A program made the translations under genes and the position numbers. A model generated the notes under the pieces. That model did no database searches and had not been told where the DNA came from. It was given only the letters and a program-made list of their open reading frames with translations. A stretch of 64,000 nucleotides of DNA. Source: Chitinophaga pinensis (GTDB taxonomy: Bacteria > Bacteroidota > Bacteroidia > Chitinophagales > Chitinophagaceae). Where the stretch lies: the NCBI GenBank assembly GCA_902167325.1, contig LR632930.1, forward strand, positions 124,001 through 188,000. The letters run 5' to 3'. Below, in pieces: positions 35,724-44,700 of this stretch (the first letter of the stretch is position 1; every line of letters starts with the position of its first letter).

Positions 35724-37123
35724 CCAAGGCCTATTTCCGTATGGCGTTCGGGGATCTCTACATCCTGGAACCCCTTCTTCAGCAGCCAGTCTTTGAAAAC
35801 AGTCTGCACTTCGTATTCTCCATGTACGAGGAACAGCTTCTTCACATCACGCGGGTTCTGGCAGGCAAGCCACTGGCTCATATCTTCATAATCGCCGTGT
35901 GCGCTCATGGCGCGGATGATACCTACTTCTGCTTTCACTTCATGTCTTTCTCCATAAATAGATACTTCTGTAGCGCCGCGCATGAGGCGGCCGCCGAGTG
36001 ACTGGGGTTCGCAGTATCCGACAATGAGGATGGTATTCCTCACCTGGTCGATGTTATTGGCGATGTGGTGTTTTACACGCCCGGCTTCCGCCATGCCCGA
36101 TGCGGAAATGATTACACAAGGCTCCTTACGGAAGTTCAGCATCTTGGATTCTTCTACCGTTTTGATGTAACGCAAACCGGGGAAGCTGAACACATCTTCG
36201 TCCACTTCCAGCATTTTGGCCACTTTGCGGTTGAAGCACTCCGGGTGCATGCGGGTTACCTGTGTAGCTTCGAGGGATAGCGGGCTATCCACGAAAAGTT
36301 CTACTGGCGGGAGCTTACCGGCCAGCTGGGCACGGTTGAGTGCATACAGGATCTCCTGTGTGCGGCCTACGCTAAAGGCAGGGATAATGAGCTTCCCTTT
36401 CTTCATCACACAGGTTTCATTGATATATCGCAGCAATTCTTCATCGGCAGGAGCAATATGCGGATGGAGCGTACTGCCGTAGGTAGATTCCATGATGATA
36501 TAATCTGCCTGCGGGAACTCTTCGGGAGATTTCAGGATGGGATCGCCATAGCGCCCGATGTCTCCACTGAAAGTGATACGCTCCGTTTTACCGTTCTCCT
36601 GAATACGGAGGTGTACACAGGCGCTGCCGATGATGTGACCGGCATCGGTAAACATCACTTCCACGTCTTCATCGATCTTAAACCATTTACCATAGTCTAC
36701 CGGTGTGAGCTGATCAATGGCGCGCTTGGCATCGTCGATTTTATATAACGGTTCGATATATGGTTTCCCTTCACGGGCGTTCTTCTTATTCACGTATTTG
36801 ATATCATCTTCCTGGATCTCTGCGGAATCGAGGAGGAGGATCTCGGTAAGGTCTCTGGTGGCCGGGGTGCAATAGATCTTACCGCGGTAGCCCAGCTTAC
36901 TGAGGCGCGGCACGAGGCCGGAGTGGTCGATGTGGGCATGGGAAAGGATCATCAGGTCGATCTCTTCCGCATCAAAACCAAAGTCGAGGTTGAGGGGTGT
37001 GGTTTCGCGGCCCATCCCCTGGTACATACCGCAGTCGAGTAATATCTTCAATCCTTTTCTCAGGGTAATCAGGTGCTTGGACCCTGTTACCGTGCGTGCT
37101 GCTCCGTGAAATGCGATCTTCAT
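35720..37123 (-). CDS. MBL-fold beta-CASP metallohydrolase, RNase J/CPSF73-like
   Basis: This 467-residue protein has the metallo-beta-lactamase motif SHAHIDHSG near residue 60, further metal ligands in DAGHIIGSACVHL and FSGDIGRYG, a beta-CASP insert (about 210-370, IIPAFSVGRTQEILYAL, VIISASGMAEAGRVKHH) and a C-terminal RMMBL part (AHGDYEDMSQWL, LVHGEYEVQ). Members of this group are RNA endo/exonucleases of the archaeal-type CPSF family found in many bacteria. The start overlaps the upstream stop by 4 nt (ATGA), and it is the last gene of a four-gene minus operon. Its stop codon overlaps the convergent kinase stop. Confidence 0.93.
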   Translation of the reverse strand: MKIAFHGAARTVTGSKHLITLRKGLKILLDCGMYQGMGRETTPLNLDFGFDAEEIDLMILSHAHIDHSGLVPRLSKLGYRGKIYCTPATRDLTEILLLDSAEIQEDDIKYVNKKNAREGKPYIEPLYKIDDAKRAIDQLTPVDYGKWFKIDEDVEVMFTDAGHIIGSACVHLRIQENGKTERITFSGDIGRYGDPILKSPEEFPQADYIIMESTYGSTLHPHIAPADEELLRYINETCVMKKGKLIIPAFSVGRTQEILYALNRAQLAGKLPPVELFVDSPLSLEATQVTRMHPECFNRKVAKMLEVDEDVFSFPGLRYIKTVEESKMLNFRKEPCVIISASGMAEAGRVKHHIANNIDQVRNTILIVGYCEPQSLGGRLMRGATEVSIYGERHEVKAEVGIIRAMSAHGDYEDMSQWLACQNPRDVKKLFLVHGEYEVQTVFKDWLLKKGFQDVEIPERHTEIGLG

Positions 37124-37614
37124 GTTGTTGCTTTTTTAAAACTCCACGTAATTTTGAACCGGGCGATTTCCACATTGTCTTTACTGCGGCCGGTTACTTC
37201 TACAGTAAGGGCCACGGGTTCGCCGGTTGTTATCGTGTGTGCGATGGCGTCGCGGATTTGCGTACCGGCATCGCAGGTGAAATATGTTCTTGTTTTGGCC
37301 TTCTTCAGAAAGATGCCCTCCATCCCCGTTACCAGCATCGATACTTTCGCGGGGGCGCTGCTGATATGCCCCATTGCCAGTACGCCGCTGCTCATTTCTG
37401 CAGCCATGGCAAGGCAGGCGAAGTAGGTACTGCGGAAAGGGTTCTGCGACAGCCACCCGAAAGGTACCGAAGTGGTACATGATTCTTCCGAAGCTGCACT
37501 TGCCCTGACACCCGAGATCCAGGCGCTGGGAAGTTTGTACAACAGGAACAACGAAAAGCTGAACCGGTTGTTCACACGTTTGAAAAATTGGGCAGTGCTT
37601 CGGGACGTATCCAT
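37120..37614 (-). CDS. Hotdog-fold DUF4442/YiiD_C-type thioesterase-like protein
   Basis: This 164-residue cytoplasmic protein resembles DUF4442: an N-terminal FKRVNNRFSFSLFLLYKLPSA segment, then NPFRSTYFACLAMAAEMSSGVLAM (the central hotdog helix region) and a C-terminal strand set (RTYFTCDAGTQI, PVALTVEVTGRSKDNVEIARF). The family is hotdog-like, and some members are thioesterases. No catalytic residue can be assigned. It is coupled to the MBL gene by an ATGA overlap and follows ppk1 by 13 nt. Confidence 0.8.
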   Translation of the reverse strand: MDTSRSTAQFFKRVNNRFSFSLFLLYKLPSAWISGVRASAASEESCTTSVPFGWLSQNPFRSTYFACLAMAAEMSSGVLAMGHISSAPAKVSMLVTGMEGIFLKKAKTRTYFTCDAGTQIRDAIAHTITTGEPVALTVEVTGRSKDNVEIARFKITWSFKKATT

Positions 37615-37627
37615 ACTGATGAGGGTT

Positions 37628-39625
37628 TTACAGTTTCCGGACGTATGTATAAGTATCTCGCTGGGCGTTCACTTCCGGCGTTCCTTCTTCCCTATGGATG
37701 GGGAGGTTCCGGCCGTCGTCCCCCAATATTACGGCATTTGTGTTATCTGCCAGCTGTAAGGCTATAATATCTTTCAGCTGTTGCCGGTAGATGGGTTCGT
37801 AGATAGGGAAGCACACTTCTATACGGCGGTGGAGGTTGCGGTTCATCCAGTCTGCCGAGCCCATAAATATGGCTTCGTTGCCACCATTATGGAAAATAAA
37901 AACCCGGGCATGCTCGAGGAAGCGGTCCACAATACGCCGCACACGAATGCCTTTACGGGGTACGATGCAGCAGATGCTCCTGACGATCAGGTCTATCTCT
38001 ACTCCGGCATCCGCAGCGTCATATAACGCCGCTATCATACTCTTTTCCTGCAGGTTGTTCAGCTTAATGGTGATACGGGCGGGCTTCCCGTTGCGGGCAG
38101 CTTCCGCTTCGGCATGTATCAGTGATTTGAATCGGTCTACCAGGTTAAACTGCGCCACCAGCAAATGCTCAAAATGCATAAAATTGAAACGCCCGGGCTG
38201 GATGCCTGTCTGCATATAAATAAACAGCAACTCCAGCTCCTGCGTAATCCCCTGGTGACGGGTGAATAATATATGATCCGCGTAAAAGCGCGCGGTACTT
38301 TCATTGAAGTTACCTGTTGCCAGCAGGGCGGTATGATCCCAGTGCATGCCGCGCTTACGTTTCACCAGTGCTACCTTGGCGTGTACCTTCAACCCGGGTA
38401 TGCTGTAAAGGATCTTGACGCCTGCGGCTTTCATGCGCTTGGCCCAGCGTATGTTGTTCGCCTCATCGAACCGGGCCTTTAATTCTACCATCACCGTTAC
38501 CTTCTTCCCGTTTTTGGCGGCGCTCATAAGCGCATGTACGATGCGCGATGTGGAGGCCACGCGGTAAAGGGTAACATATATTTCCCGCACATCCGGGTCG
38601 GCGGCGGCTTCATTGAAATATCTCAGGATGTAGTCGTATTGCTGATATGGTATATGCAGCATTACATCGCGTTGCTGGATCTGACCGAGCAGGCTGCTTT
38701 CTGCTTCCAGCGCATTGCAATGCACAGGAGGCATCTTCGGATAGGAGAACGAAGGATCGGACGGCAGGGGAAGGTCGGCCAGATCGCGCAGGTTGTGGTA
38801 ACGCCCGCCTGCAGCCATTTCCAATGCGGCGATGCGGAAATGCTCCGCCAGCTGATCGCGCAATGTTACAGGCATGGCCGCATCGTACAGGAAACGGGTG
38901 GGTACACCCATGTTCCGTTGCACCAGCATATCTTCCACCTTTTGCAGGAGGTGACCGCTGAACTCGTCCACATCAATCTCCGCATCCCGCGTAACCTTAA
39001 TACTGTAGGCAGCTTTAATGCCTACATGCGGAAACAGGAAATCGAGGTGCTGCCGGATGGCATCGTCGAGGAAGAGGATATCGTTACCGGAAAGGCGGAG
39101 GAAGCGTGGCAGATGGTCGGACGGGATGTTGACGATCCCTGTGCCACCGTCTTCAAGGCACACCACGAGGTATAATGCGTTGTTTTCGAGGAACAGCTCC
39201 ATGGGTTGCCCGAAATGGAGTTTTACAGGCTGCAGGTAGGCCAGGATCGTATTATAGAAATACTCGCGGATGACCGGAAGATGTTCCGCTGCAGGAGGCT
39301 CCCCATAATACAACCGGATGCCTTTCTCCCGCATATCCGGGATAACGGACTGTGTGAAGATGCGCCCGTATTCATTCAGCTGCCGGGCTATTTCCTGCTG
39401 CGCAGCAGCGAGGGCACCTTGTTCCGCTTCGTGCAATTGATGCAGTGCCAGCAAAGCCGGCATGCGTACACGAAAAAACTCATCGAGGTTAGAGGAGAAT
39501 ATGGAAAGGAACCGGACGCGTTCCATTAATGGAACGGCCTTATCTTCCGCCATGGTGAGCACCCGGTAATTAAAATACAGCCAGCTCAGGTCTCTGTCGT
39601 TCAGGGGTATGGTTTGTTGCTCCAA
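37628..39625 (-). CDS. ppk1: Polyphosphate kinase 1
   Basis: This 665-residue enzyme polymerises the terminal phosphate of ATP into polyphosphate. The N-terminal domain begins with LNDRDLSWLYFNYRVLTMAEDKAVPLMERVRFLSIFSSNLDEFF, the PPK_N signature. The catalytic part has YVTLYRVASTSRIVHALMSAAKNGKKVTV and LKVHAKVALVKRK, which includes the phospholipase-D-like HxK histidine, and a second site around FIFHNGGNEAIFMGSADWM. The only start upstream of the conserved N-terminus is TTG at 39625, since an in-frame stop lies two codons further up. It follows the HD-PycTM gene with a 3-nt gap, so translation is probably coupled. Confidence 0.95.
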   Translation of the reverse strand: MEQQTIPLNDRDLSWLYFNYRVLTMAEDKAVPLMERVRFLSIFSSNLDEFFRVRMPALLALHQLHEAEQGALAAAQQEIARQLNEYGRIFTQSVIPDMREKGIRLYYGEPPAAEHLPVIREYFYNTILAYLQPVKLHFGQPMELFLENNALYLVVCLEDGGTGIVNIPSDHLPRFLRLSGNDILFLDDAIRQHLDFLFPHVGIKAAYSIKVTRDAEIDVDEFSGHLLQKVEDMLVQRNMGVPTRFLYDAAMPVTLRDQLAEHFRIAALEMAAGGRYHNLRDLADLPLPSDPSFSYPKMPPVHCNALEAESSLLGQIQQRDVMLHIPYQQYDYILRYFNEAAADPDVREIYVTLYRVASTSRIVHALMSAAKNGKKVTVMVELKARFDEANNIRWAKRMKAAGVKILYSIPGLKVHAKVALVKRKRGMHWDHTALLATGNFNESTARFYADHILFTRHQGITQELELLFIYMQTGIQPGRFNFMHFEHLLVAQFNLVDRFKSLIHAEAEAARNGKPARITIKLNNLQEKSMIAALYDAADAGVEIDLIVRSICCIVPRKGIRVRRIVDRFLEHARVFIFHNGGNEAIFMGSADWMNRNLHRRIEVCFPIYEPIYRQQLKDIIALQLADNTNAVILGDDGRNLPIHREEGTPEVNAQRDTYTYVRKL

Positions 39626-39628
39626 TGC

Positions 39629-40840
39629 TTAGCTTTTTGCATTGAAGAATATCGCCGCCACTGTGAATGCGATCACAGATGCCACGATGCCAAACATGAA
39701 AGTATTATATGCCAGGCGCAGCAACCGGTATTTCCGGCCCAGCACCACACCGAGGTTGTATATATCATGGATCATGTTGCTGTAGAGGTAATCCGGGTTT
39801 TTGATGATCGTTTCCATGCCTTCTTCATACTCCGGGTACGACATCTTGTGGAAGTTACCGAAGAAAAGGAGGTTCGATTTCTTGTTTTTAATGTCTTCTT
39901 CCGTAAAGCGCCCGCTCGTTACATTGGGCCTTGTAGCCAATACGGCAAACACAATAGTGGTAACACAGGTGGCGAGGAAGATGATAGCGGGCAGGGTAAA
40001 GCTGGGATAATCTTCCAGCTTGCGGAGTAGTACAGACAGTAGTACTGATATGATAATGGAATTCACCGATATCATAATATTCGCTTTGGAATCTGCCATG
40101 GAGCTAAGCCTGATGTGGTTGGTACCTGTTGTCCTGAACATGGTTTCCACGCCGGGTTTCTTCTTTTCATCCTTCCCGGCATTCTCTGCTTTCTTCTCCG
40201 CAGGGGCCTTGCCGGATTTTTCTTCCATGGCTTCGCGCTGCTTTTCTTCCAGCTTTATCTTCAGTTTCTCCAGGTTCTCTTCTTTCTGGGAATTAAGCAG
40301 GGTGCGGCAGTAGGCAGTATGGTATTGATGGCTTTCGAGGAAATGGATACTGGTGCGCGTCCATTCGGCGCCGCTGATCTTATTACCGGTGGCCAGTTCT
40401 GCTTCACTGCGGAGCAGTTTATTACGTTTGGAGAATTCTTTGCTGCCGAGGTGAAAAAGGTCGGCATCACAAACGATCTGTTCTAACAGATTCTTCGGCT
40501 GTTGGGGGATATGCGTTGCCAGTATGCAATCTGCTGCTGCACGGGCCATATCATCGGGGAGGTTATGTTCTTTGGCAAAAGAAAGCACCGCATCTGCTCC
40601 GGAAGCTTCATGGCGGTTGCGCTCCCCTTCCAGGTAGCCCATATCATGGAACCAGGCTGCCAGCATTACAACCAGATGGTCGGCATCTGAAAGGCGGTAA
40701 TAAGCCGCTATCTGATCGGCCGCCTGCACTACCTGGCTGGTATGTACGAGATTATGGTATACCAGCACAGGGCTGGGGTGCGATTCGTACTGCCGGGTCA
40801 CATATGCCTGCGCGGCTGCTATCACTGAACTAATTTCCAT
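39629..40840 (-). CDS. HD-domain phosphohydrolase fused to a PycTM (DUF5706) membrane domain
   Basis: This 403-residue protein has an N-terminal HD domain (about 25-135) with metal ligands His33 (NLVHTSQ), His65-Asp66 (AWFHDMGY) and Asp127 (CDADLFH). A charged, probably coiled-coil linker (about 183-230) leads to a C-terminal domain with the PycTM hallmark RLSSMADSKANIMISVNSII and helices near 254-272, 281-302 and 376-400. PycTM domains act as membrane effectors in Pycsar antiphage systems, but HD-PycTM fusions beside ppk1 also look like a general Bacteroidetes arrangement. No cyclase gene is nearby. A nucleotide-degrading role is inferred. It is the first gene of a four-gene operon. Confidence 0.9.
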   Translation of the reverse strand: MEISSVIAAAQAYVTRQYESHPSPVLVYHNLVHTSQVVQAADQIAAYYRLSDADHLVVMLAAWFHDMGYLEGERNRHEASGADAVLSFAKEHNLPDDMARAAADCILATHIPQQPKNLLEQIVCDADLFHLGSKEFSKRNKLLRSEAELATGNKISGAEWTRTSIHFLESHQYHTAYCRTLLNSQKEENLEKLKIKLEEKQREAMEEKSGKAPAEKKAENAGKDEKKKPGVETMFRTTGTNHIRLSSMADSKANIMISVNSIIISVLLSVLLRKLEDYPSFTLPAIIFLATCVTTIVFAVLATRPNVTSGRFTEEDIKNKKSNLLFFGNFHKMSYPEYEEGMETIIKNPDYLYSNMIHDIYNLGVVLGRKYRLLRLAYNTFMFGIVASVIAFTVAAIFFNAKS

Positions 40841-40911
40841 CTGGTGGTGTATTTACTATATTCCAAATTACGGCATTTTTTGCGTTAATTTTATCCTATA
40901 AAGAATGGCTT

Positions 40912-41766
40912 ATGAAGATGTTTCCTCGTCTGTTGCCCGTAATCCTGCTGCTGTCTTGCCAGTCTGCAGGCGAAAACGGCGGCCGGCAACAAACTTCCCC
41001 GGAAGGTTACCGGTTGGAACAATTTGAACGTTTCAGGGTTCGCGAGTCTCTTCAGGAGATCTCCGGCCTGGTATTTCACCGCGACGAAGCCCATTTCATC
41101 GCCAACAACGATGAACAGGGAAAGCTCTTCCAGGTAGATCTTCGCACCAACGCCCCATACCCTTCCTGGAAATTCGGGAAGAGCGGGGATTATGAAGAGA
41201 CTGTTTTTACCGGTAAAGACTGGTTCGTGCTTAAAAGCAATGGTACCATGTACCGGATAGACGGGATGTTTTCCGATTCCGTTTCCTCCACCGAAGCACA
41301 TTTCCCCCACACCTGGAAACGTGAGTTCGAAGCCGCGTATTATGACCGGGGTACCGATCAGATCGTTGCCATCTGTAAGAACTGCGAAGCCGACAAAGGG
41401 CAGCGCCGTACCAGTGCTTATGCTTTCAGGCCCGATTCCATGAACTGGTCTGCCGACCCACTGTTTGTGCTCCCGTACGACAGTATCCCCCGCCTCAAAG
41501 AAGGTTCCGCCAAGCACTTCCGCCCATCAGCCGCCGCTGTGCATCCCATTGAAAACAGGGTATATATCGTGGCGTCTGTGAATGAATTGCTTGTCATTTC
41601 CGACCTTCAGGGCAATATCATGGAAACACACCGCCTCCCCCGGAAAAATTTCTCCCAGCCCGAAGGCATCACCTTCGCTCCCAACGGAGACATGTATATC
41701 TCTAACGAAGGCGACGAAGATCACACGGCCGATATTCTCAAATTCAAATACCACCCTAAGAATTGA
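40912..41766 (+). CDS. SdiA-regulated-like beta-propeller lipoprotein
   Basis: This 284-residue protein has a short lipoprotein signal ending LLLSC (Cys16). The mature part shows blades such as LQEISGLVFHRDEAHFIANNDEQGKLFQVDL, EFEAAYYDRGTDQIVAICKNC, PSAAAVHPIENRVYIVASVNELLVI and QPEGITFAPNGDMYISNEGDE, matching the SdiA-regulated family of periplasmic propellers. Its role is unknown. Its stop overlaps the start of the giant phosphoesterase gene (TTGA), so the two products are probably made together and may work together at the outer membrane. It is divergent from the HD-PycTM gene. Confidence 0.85.
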   Translation: MKMFPRLLPVILLLSCQSAGENGGRQQTSPEGYRLEQFERFRVRESLQEISGLVFHRDEAHFIANNDEQGKLFQVDLRTNAPYPSWKFGKSGDYEETVFTGKDWFVLKSNGTMYRIDGMFSDSVSSTEAHFPHTWKREFEAAYYDRGTDQIVAICKNCEADKGQRRTSAYAFRPDSMNWSADPLFVLPYDSIPRLKEGSAKHFRPSAAAVHPIENRVYIVASVNELLVISDLQGNIMETHRLPRKNFSQPEGITFAPNGDMYISNEGDEDHTADILKFKYHPKN

Positions 41767-41770
41767 AATA
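41758..41770 (+). promoter_or_regulatory. TTGA stop-start overlap
   Basis: The upstream lipoprotein gene ends in TGA (41764-41766) and the next gene starts with TTG (41763-41765). The 4-nt overlap parallels the common ATGA coupling signal but uses a weak start, which should lower the yield of the 1208-residue product relative to the lipoprotein. Confidence 0.7.
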
Positions 41771-44700
41771 CCTCGCACTCATATTCCTCACCTGTTTTGC
41801 GCTGCAGGCATCCGCGCAGGAAGACAGCATTCAGCAACGCATCATCCTCATCGGTGATGCCGGTGAAATGCGCAATGGCATCAATCCGGTAGTGGATGCA
41901 GTGAAGCGGAACTTCCAGCTGAACAAGGGCGTTAACACCGTGCTTTTCCTCGGTGACAATGTATATCCTTTAGGGCTTCCCAGTCCGCTGGCAAAAAACT
42001 TCCCTGAAGCCAAAAGCATCCTCGACTACCAGGTGAACCTCGTAAAAGGAACCGCCGCCAAAGGCATCTTTGTACCGGGTAACCACGACTGGTCAAAGCA
42101 CCGGCCCGATGGCTGGCGGCAGATCCGTAACCAGCAGCAATACATCGATTCGCTAAAGCTCCCGAATGTGGATTTTCTCCCGAAAGACGGATGCCCCGGT
42201 CCCCTCGCCATCCCAATGGGAGAAGATGTAATGTTGATTGTGATGGACACCGAATGGTGGCTCTACCCCGGCGCCAAGCCCGGCCTCGAATCGTCATGCG
42301 ATCAGAAAACGGAAGATGAAGTGCTGGCAGAATTAAAAGACATCGCAGCCGCCAACCCGGGAAAGCTCCTCGTGTTTGCAGCCCACCACCCGCTGCGGAG
42401 CAATGGTATCCATGGCGGTTATTATACCATCAAACAACACATCTTCCCCCTAACCGACGCTAAACCGAACCTCTACCTGCCACTGCCCGTCATCGGCAGT
42501 ATCTATCCATTGGTGCGGGGCGTTTTCGGTACAAGGGAAGATCTGCCCCATCCGCTGTATAAGCGCATGATCCGTGGTATCGAAGAAGCCATCCCGGAAG
42601 AATCGCCCACCGTATTTGTGGCAGGCCATGAACATACCCTGCAGCTCATGCAGGACCGCAACCGGTATTACCTCGTAAGCGGTGCCGGTGCGAAAGACAG
42701 CCGCGTCAGGCATGGCCAGGGTTCATTATTCGTCAGCAAATATTATGGCTATAGCGTTATTACCGTGATGAAGAACGGGAAAGTGAAAGTGGACTTCTAT
42801 AACGAAAACGATCCCACGCCCATCTTCTCCCATCAGCTGTTCGACCTCGCAGGGCATCGCAGCCGTCTTGCACAGGAAGCTGCCAAACCCAAGCCCGGTT
42901 CCGTCAACATGGCAGCCGATCCCCGGTATGTGCGCATCAACGGCTTCCACCGGCTCATGCTGGGCGAAAACTACCGGAAAGTATGGGCAACACCGCTCAC
43001 CTTCCCTACCATCGATCTCGCTACCGTTAAAGGCGGACTGAAAGTAACCAAGCGCGGCGGCGGTATGCAAACCCGCTCTCTGCGGCTCGAAGACACTTCA
43101 GGCCGCGAATGGGTACTGCGCTCGCTGGTGAAAAACCCAACATCCGCTGTTCCCGAACCACTCCGCGAAACCTTTGCAAGGGAAATTGTGCAGGATCAGA
43201 TATCCGCATCCAACCCATACGCACCACTTGTAGTTTCCTCACTGGCAGAAAAAGCCGGTGTGCCGCATACCAATCCCACCTTCGTTTATCTGCCGGACGA
43301 TACCGCACTGGGCATCTACCGCCGCGATTTTGCCGGTGGGGTATACCTGTTTGAAGAACGCGAACCGGTAACCGCCGGTAAAACGTATAACACCCTTAAA
43401 GTCCTCGAGAACCTGCTGGAAGACAATGATAACTCCGTCAACCAAACTGCAGTATTGCAGGCCCGCCTGCTCGATTTCTTTATCGGTGACTGGGACCGGC
43501 ACGACGATCAGTGGCGCTGGTGGGCGGAAAAAGATAAGAAGAAAAAGATCTTCAACCCCATCCCCCGCGACCGCGATCAGGCATTCTTCGTCAACGAAGG
43601 CATCATCCCCCGGATGGCCAGCCGTGCATGGCTAATGCCCAACATACAGGGGTTCCGGAAGAGTATCCCTAACATCAACGGCCTTAACTTCAACCCCCGT
43701 TACTTCGATCGCAACTTCCTCACCAACCTCTCTGAAGAACAGTGGGCGCAGCAGGCAGAAGCGTTCTCTAAACTGATGACCGATGCAACCATCGAAGAAG
43801 CCGTTCGCCAGCTGCCGGATTCCATCCGCCGCCTTACGGAAAGCATGATGGTGGAGCGGCTGAAAGCTCGCAGGGAAATCATTAAAAGCGAAGCCCTCAA
43901 ATACTACCGCTTCCTCGCTAAAGGGGTAGATGTAACAGGCTCATTGAAAAATGAACAGTTCACCATCACACGCCTCGAAGATGGTAAGGTGCATGTACGT
44001 TCTCAGAAAATCAGTAAGTCGGGCGATCTGGAGCAAACACTGTTCGACCGCACTTTCGACCCCGCAGATACCAAAGAAGTAGCAGTATATGGCCTTGGTG
44101 GGCAAGATCGTTTTATACTCACCGGCACCGGTAATCCCCGCATAAGAGTGCGCCTCATCGGCGGTGCGGATAAAGACACTTATATAGACAGTGTTCCCGG
44201 CGGAGGTGGTAAGAAAGCCCTCATCTACGACCTGAAGCATAAGGAAGACAGCTTTGCTGTAGGCAACCGCACCGGCCTTCGCCTTTCCTCCCACCCCGAT
44301 GTGATCCGTTACAACCGCATGGCTTTTAAATACAACAAGCTCATGCCGATGATTACAGGAGGCTATAACCTCGACGATGGATTATTACTCGGCGTGGGCC
44401 TTGAATATACCGGCCAGGGCTTCCGTAAAGATTCCTTTGCCGTACGCCACCGCCTCACCGGCATGCATGCCCTTGCAACTGAAGCATGGCAGTTCAGGTA
44501 CGAAGGACAGTTCAACGATGTGATCGGCAAGGCAGATCTGCTACTCCATGGCATGGCACGTGCACCGCACAACACGGTTAACTTCTTCGGCTTTGGTAAC
44601 GAATCAGTATACAATAAGGAAATAACCGACCCTGCTATACGTTACTACCGCAGCCGTTTCGATATTTATTCGGCAGAGGTGATGCTGCGTACCAACCTCG

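Noticed and set aside
39629..40840. Complete Pycsar defence system
   Set aside because: Only the PycTM-type domain is present. No nucleotide cyclase is encoded nearby, and the operon is otherwise metabolic.
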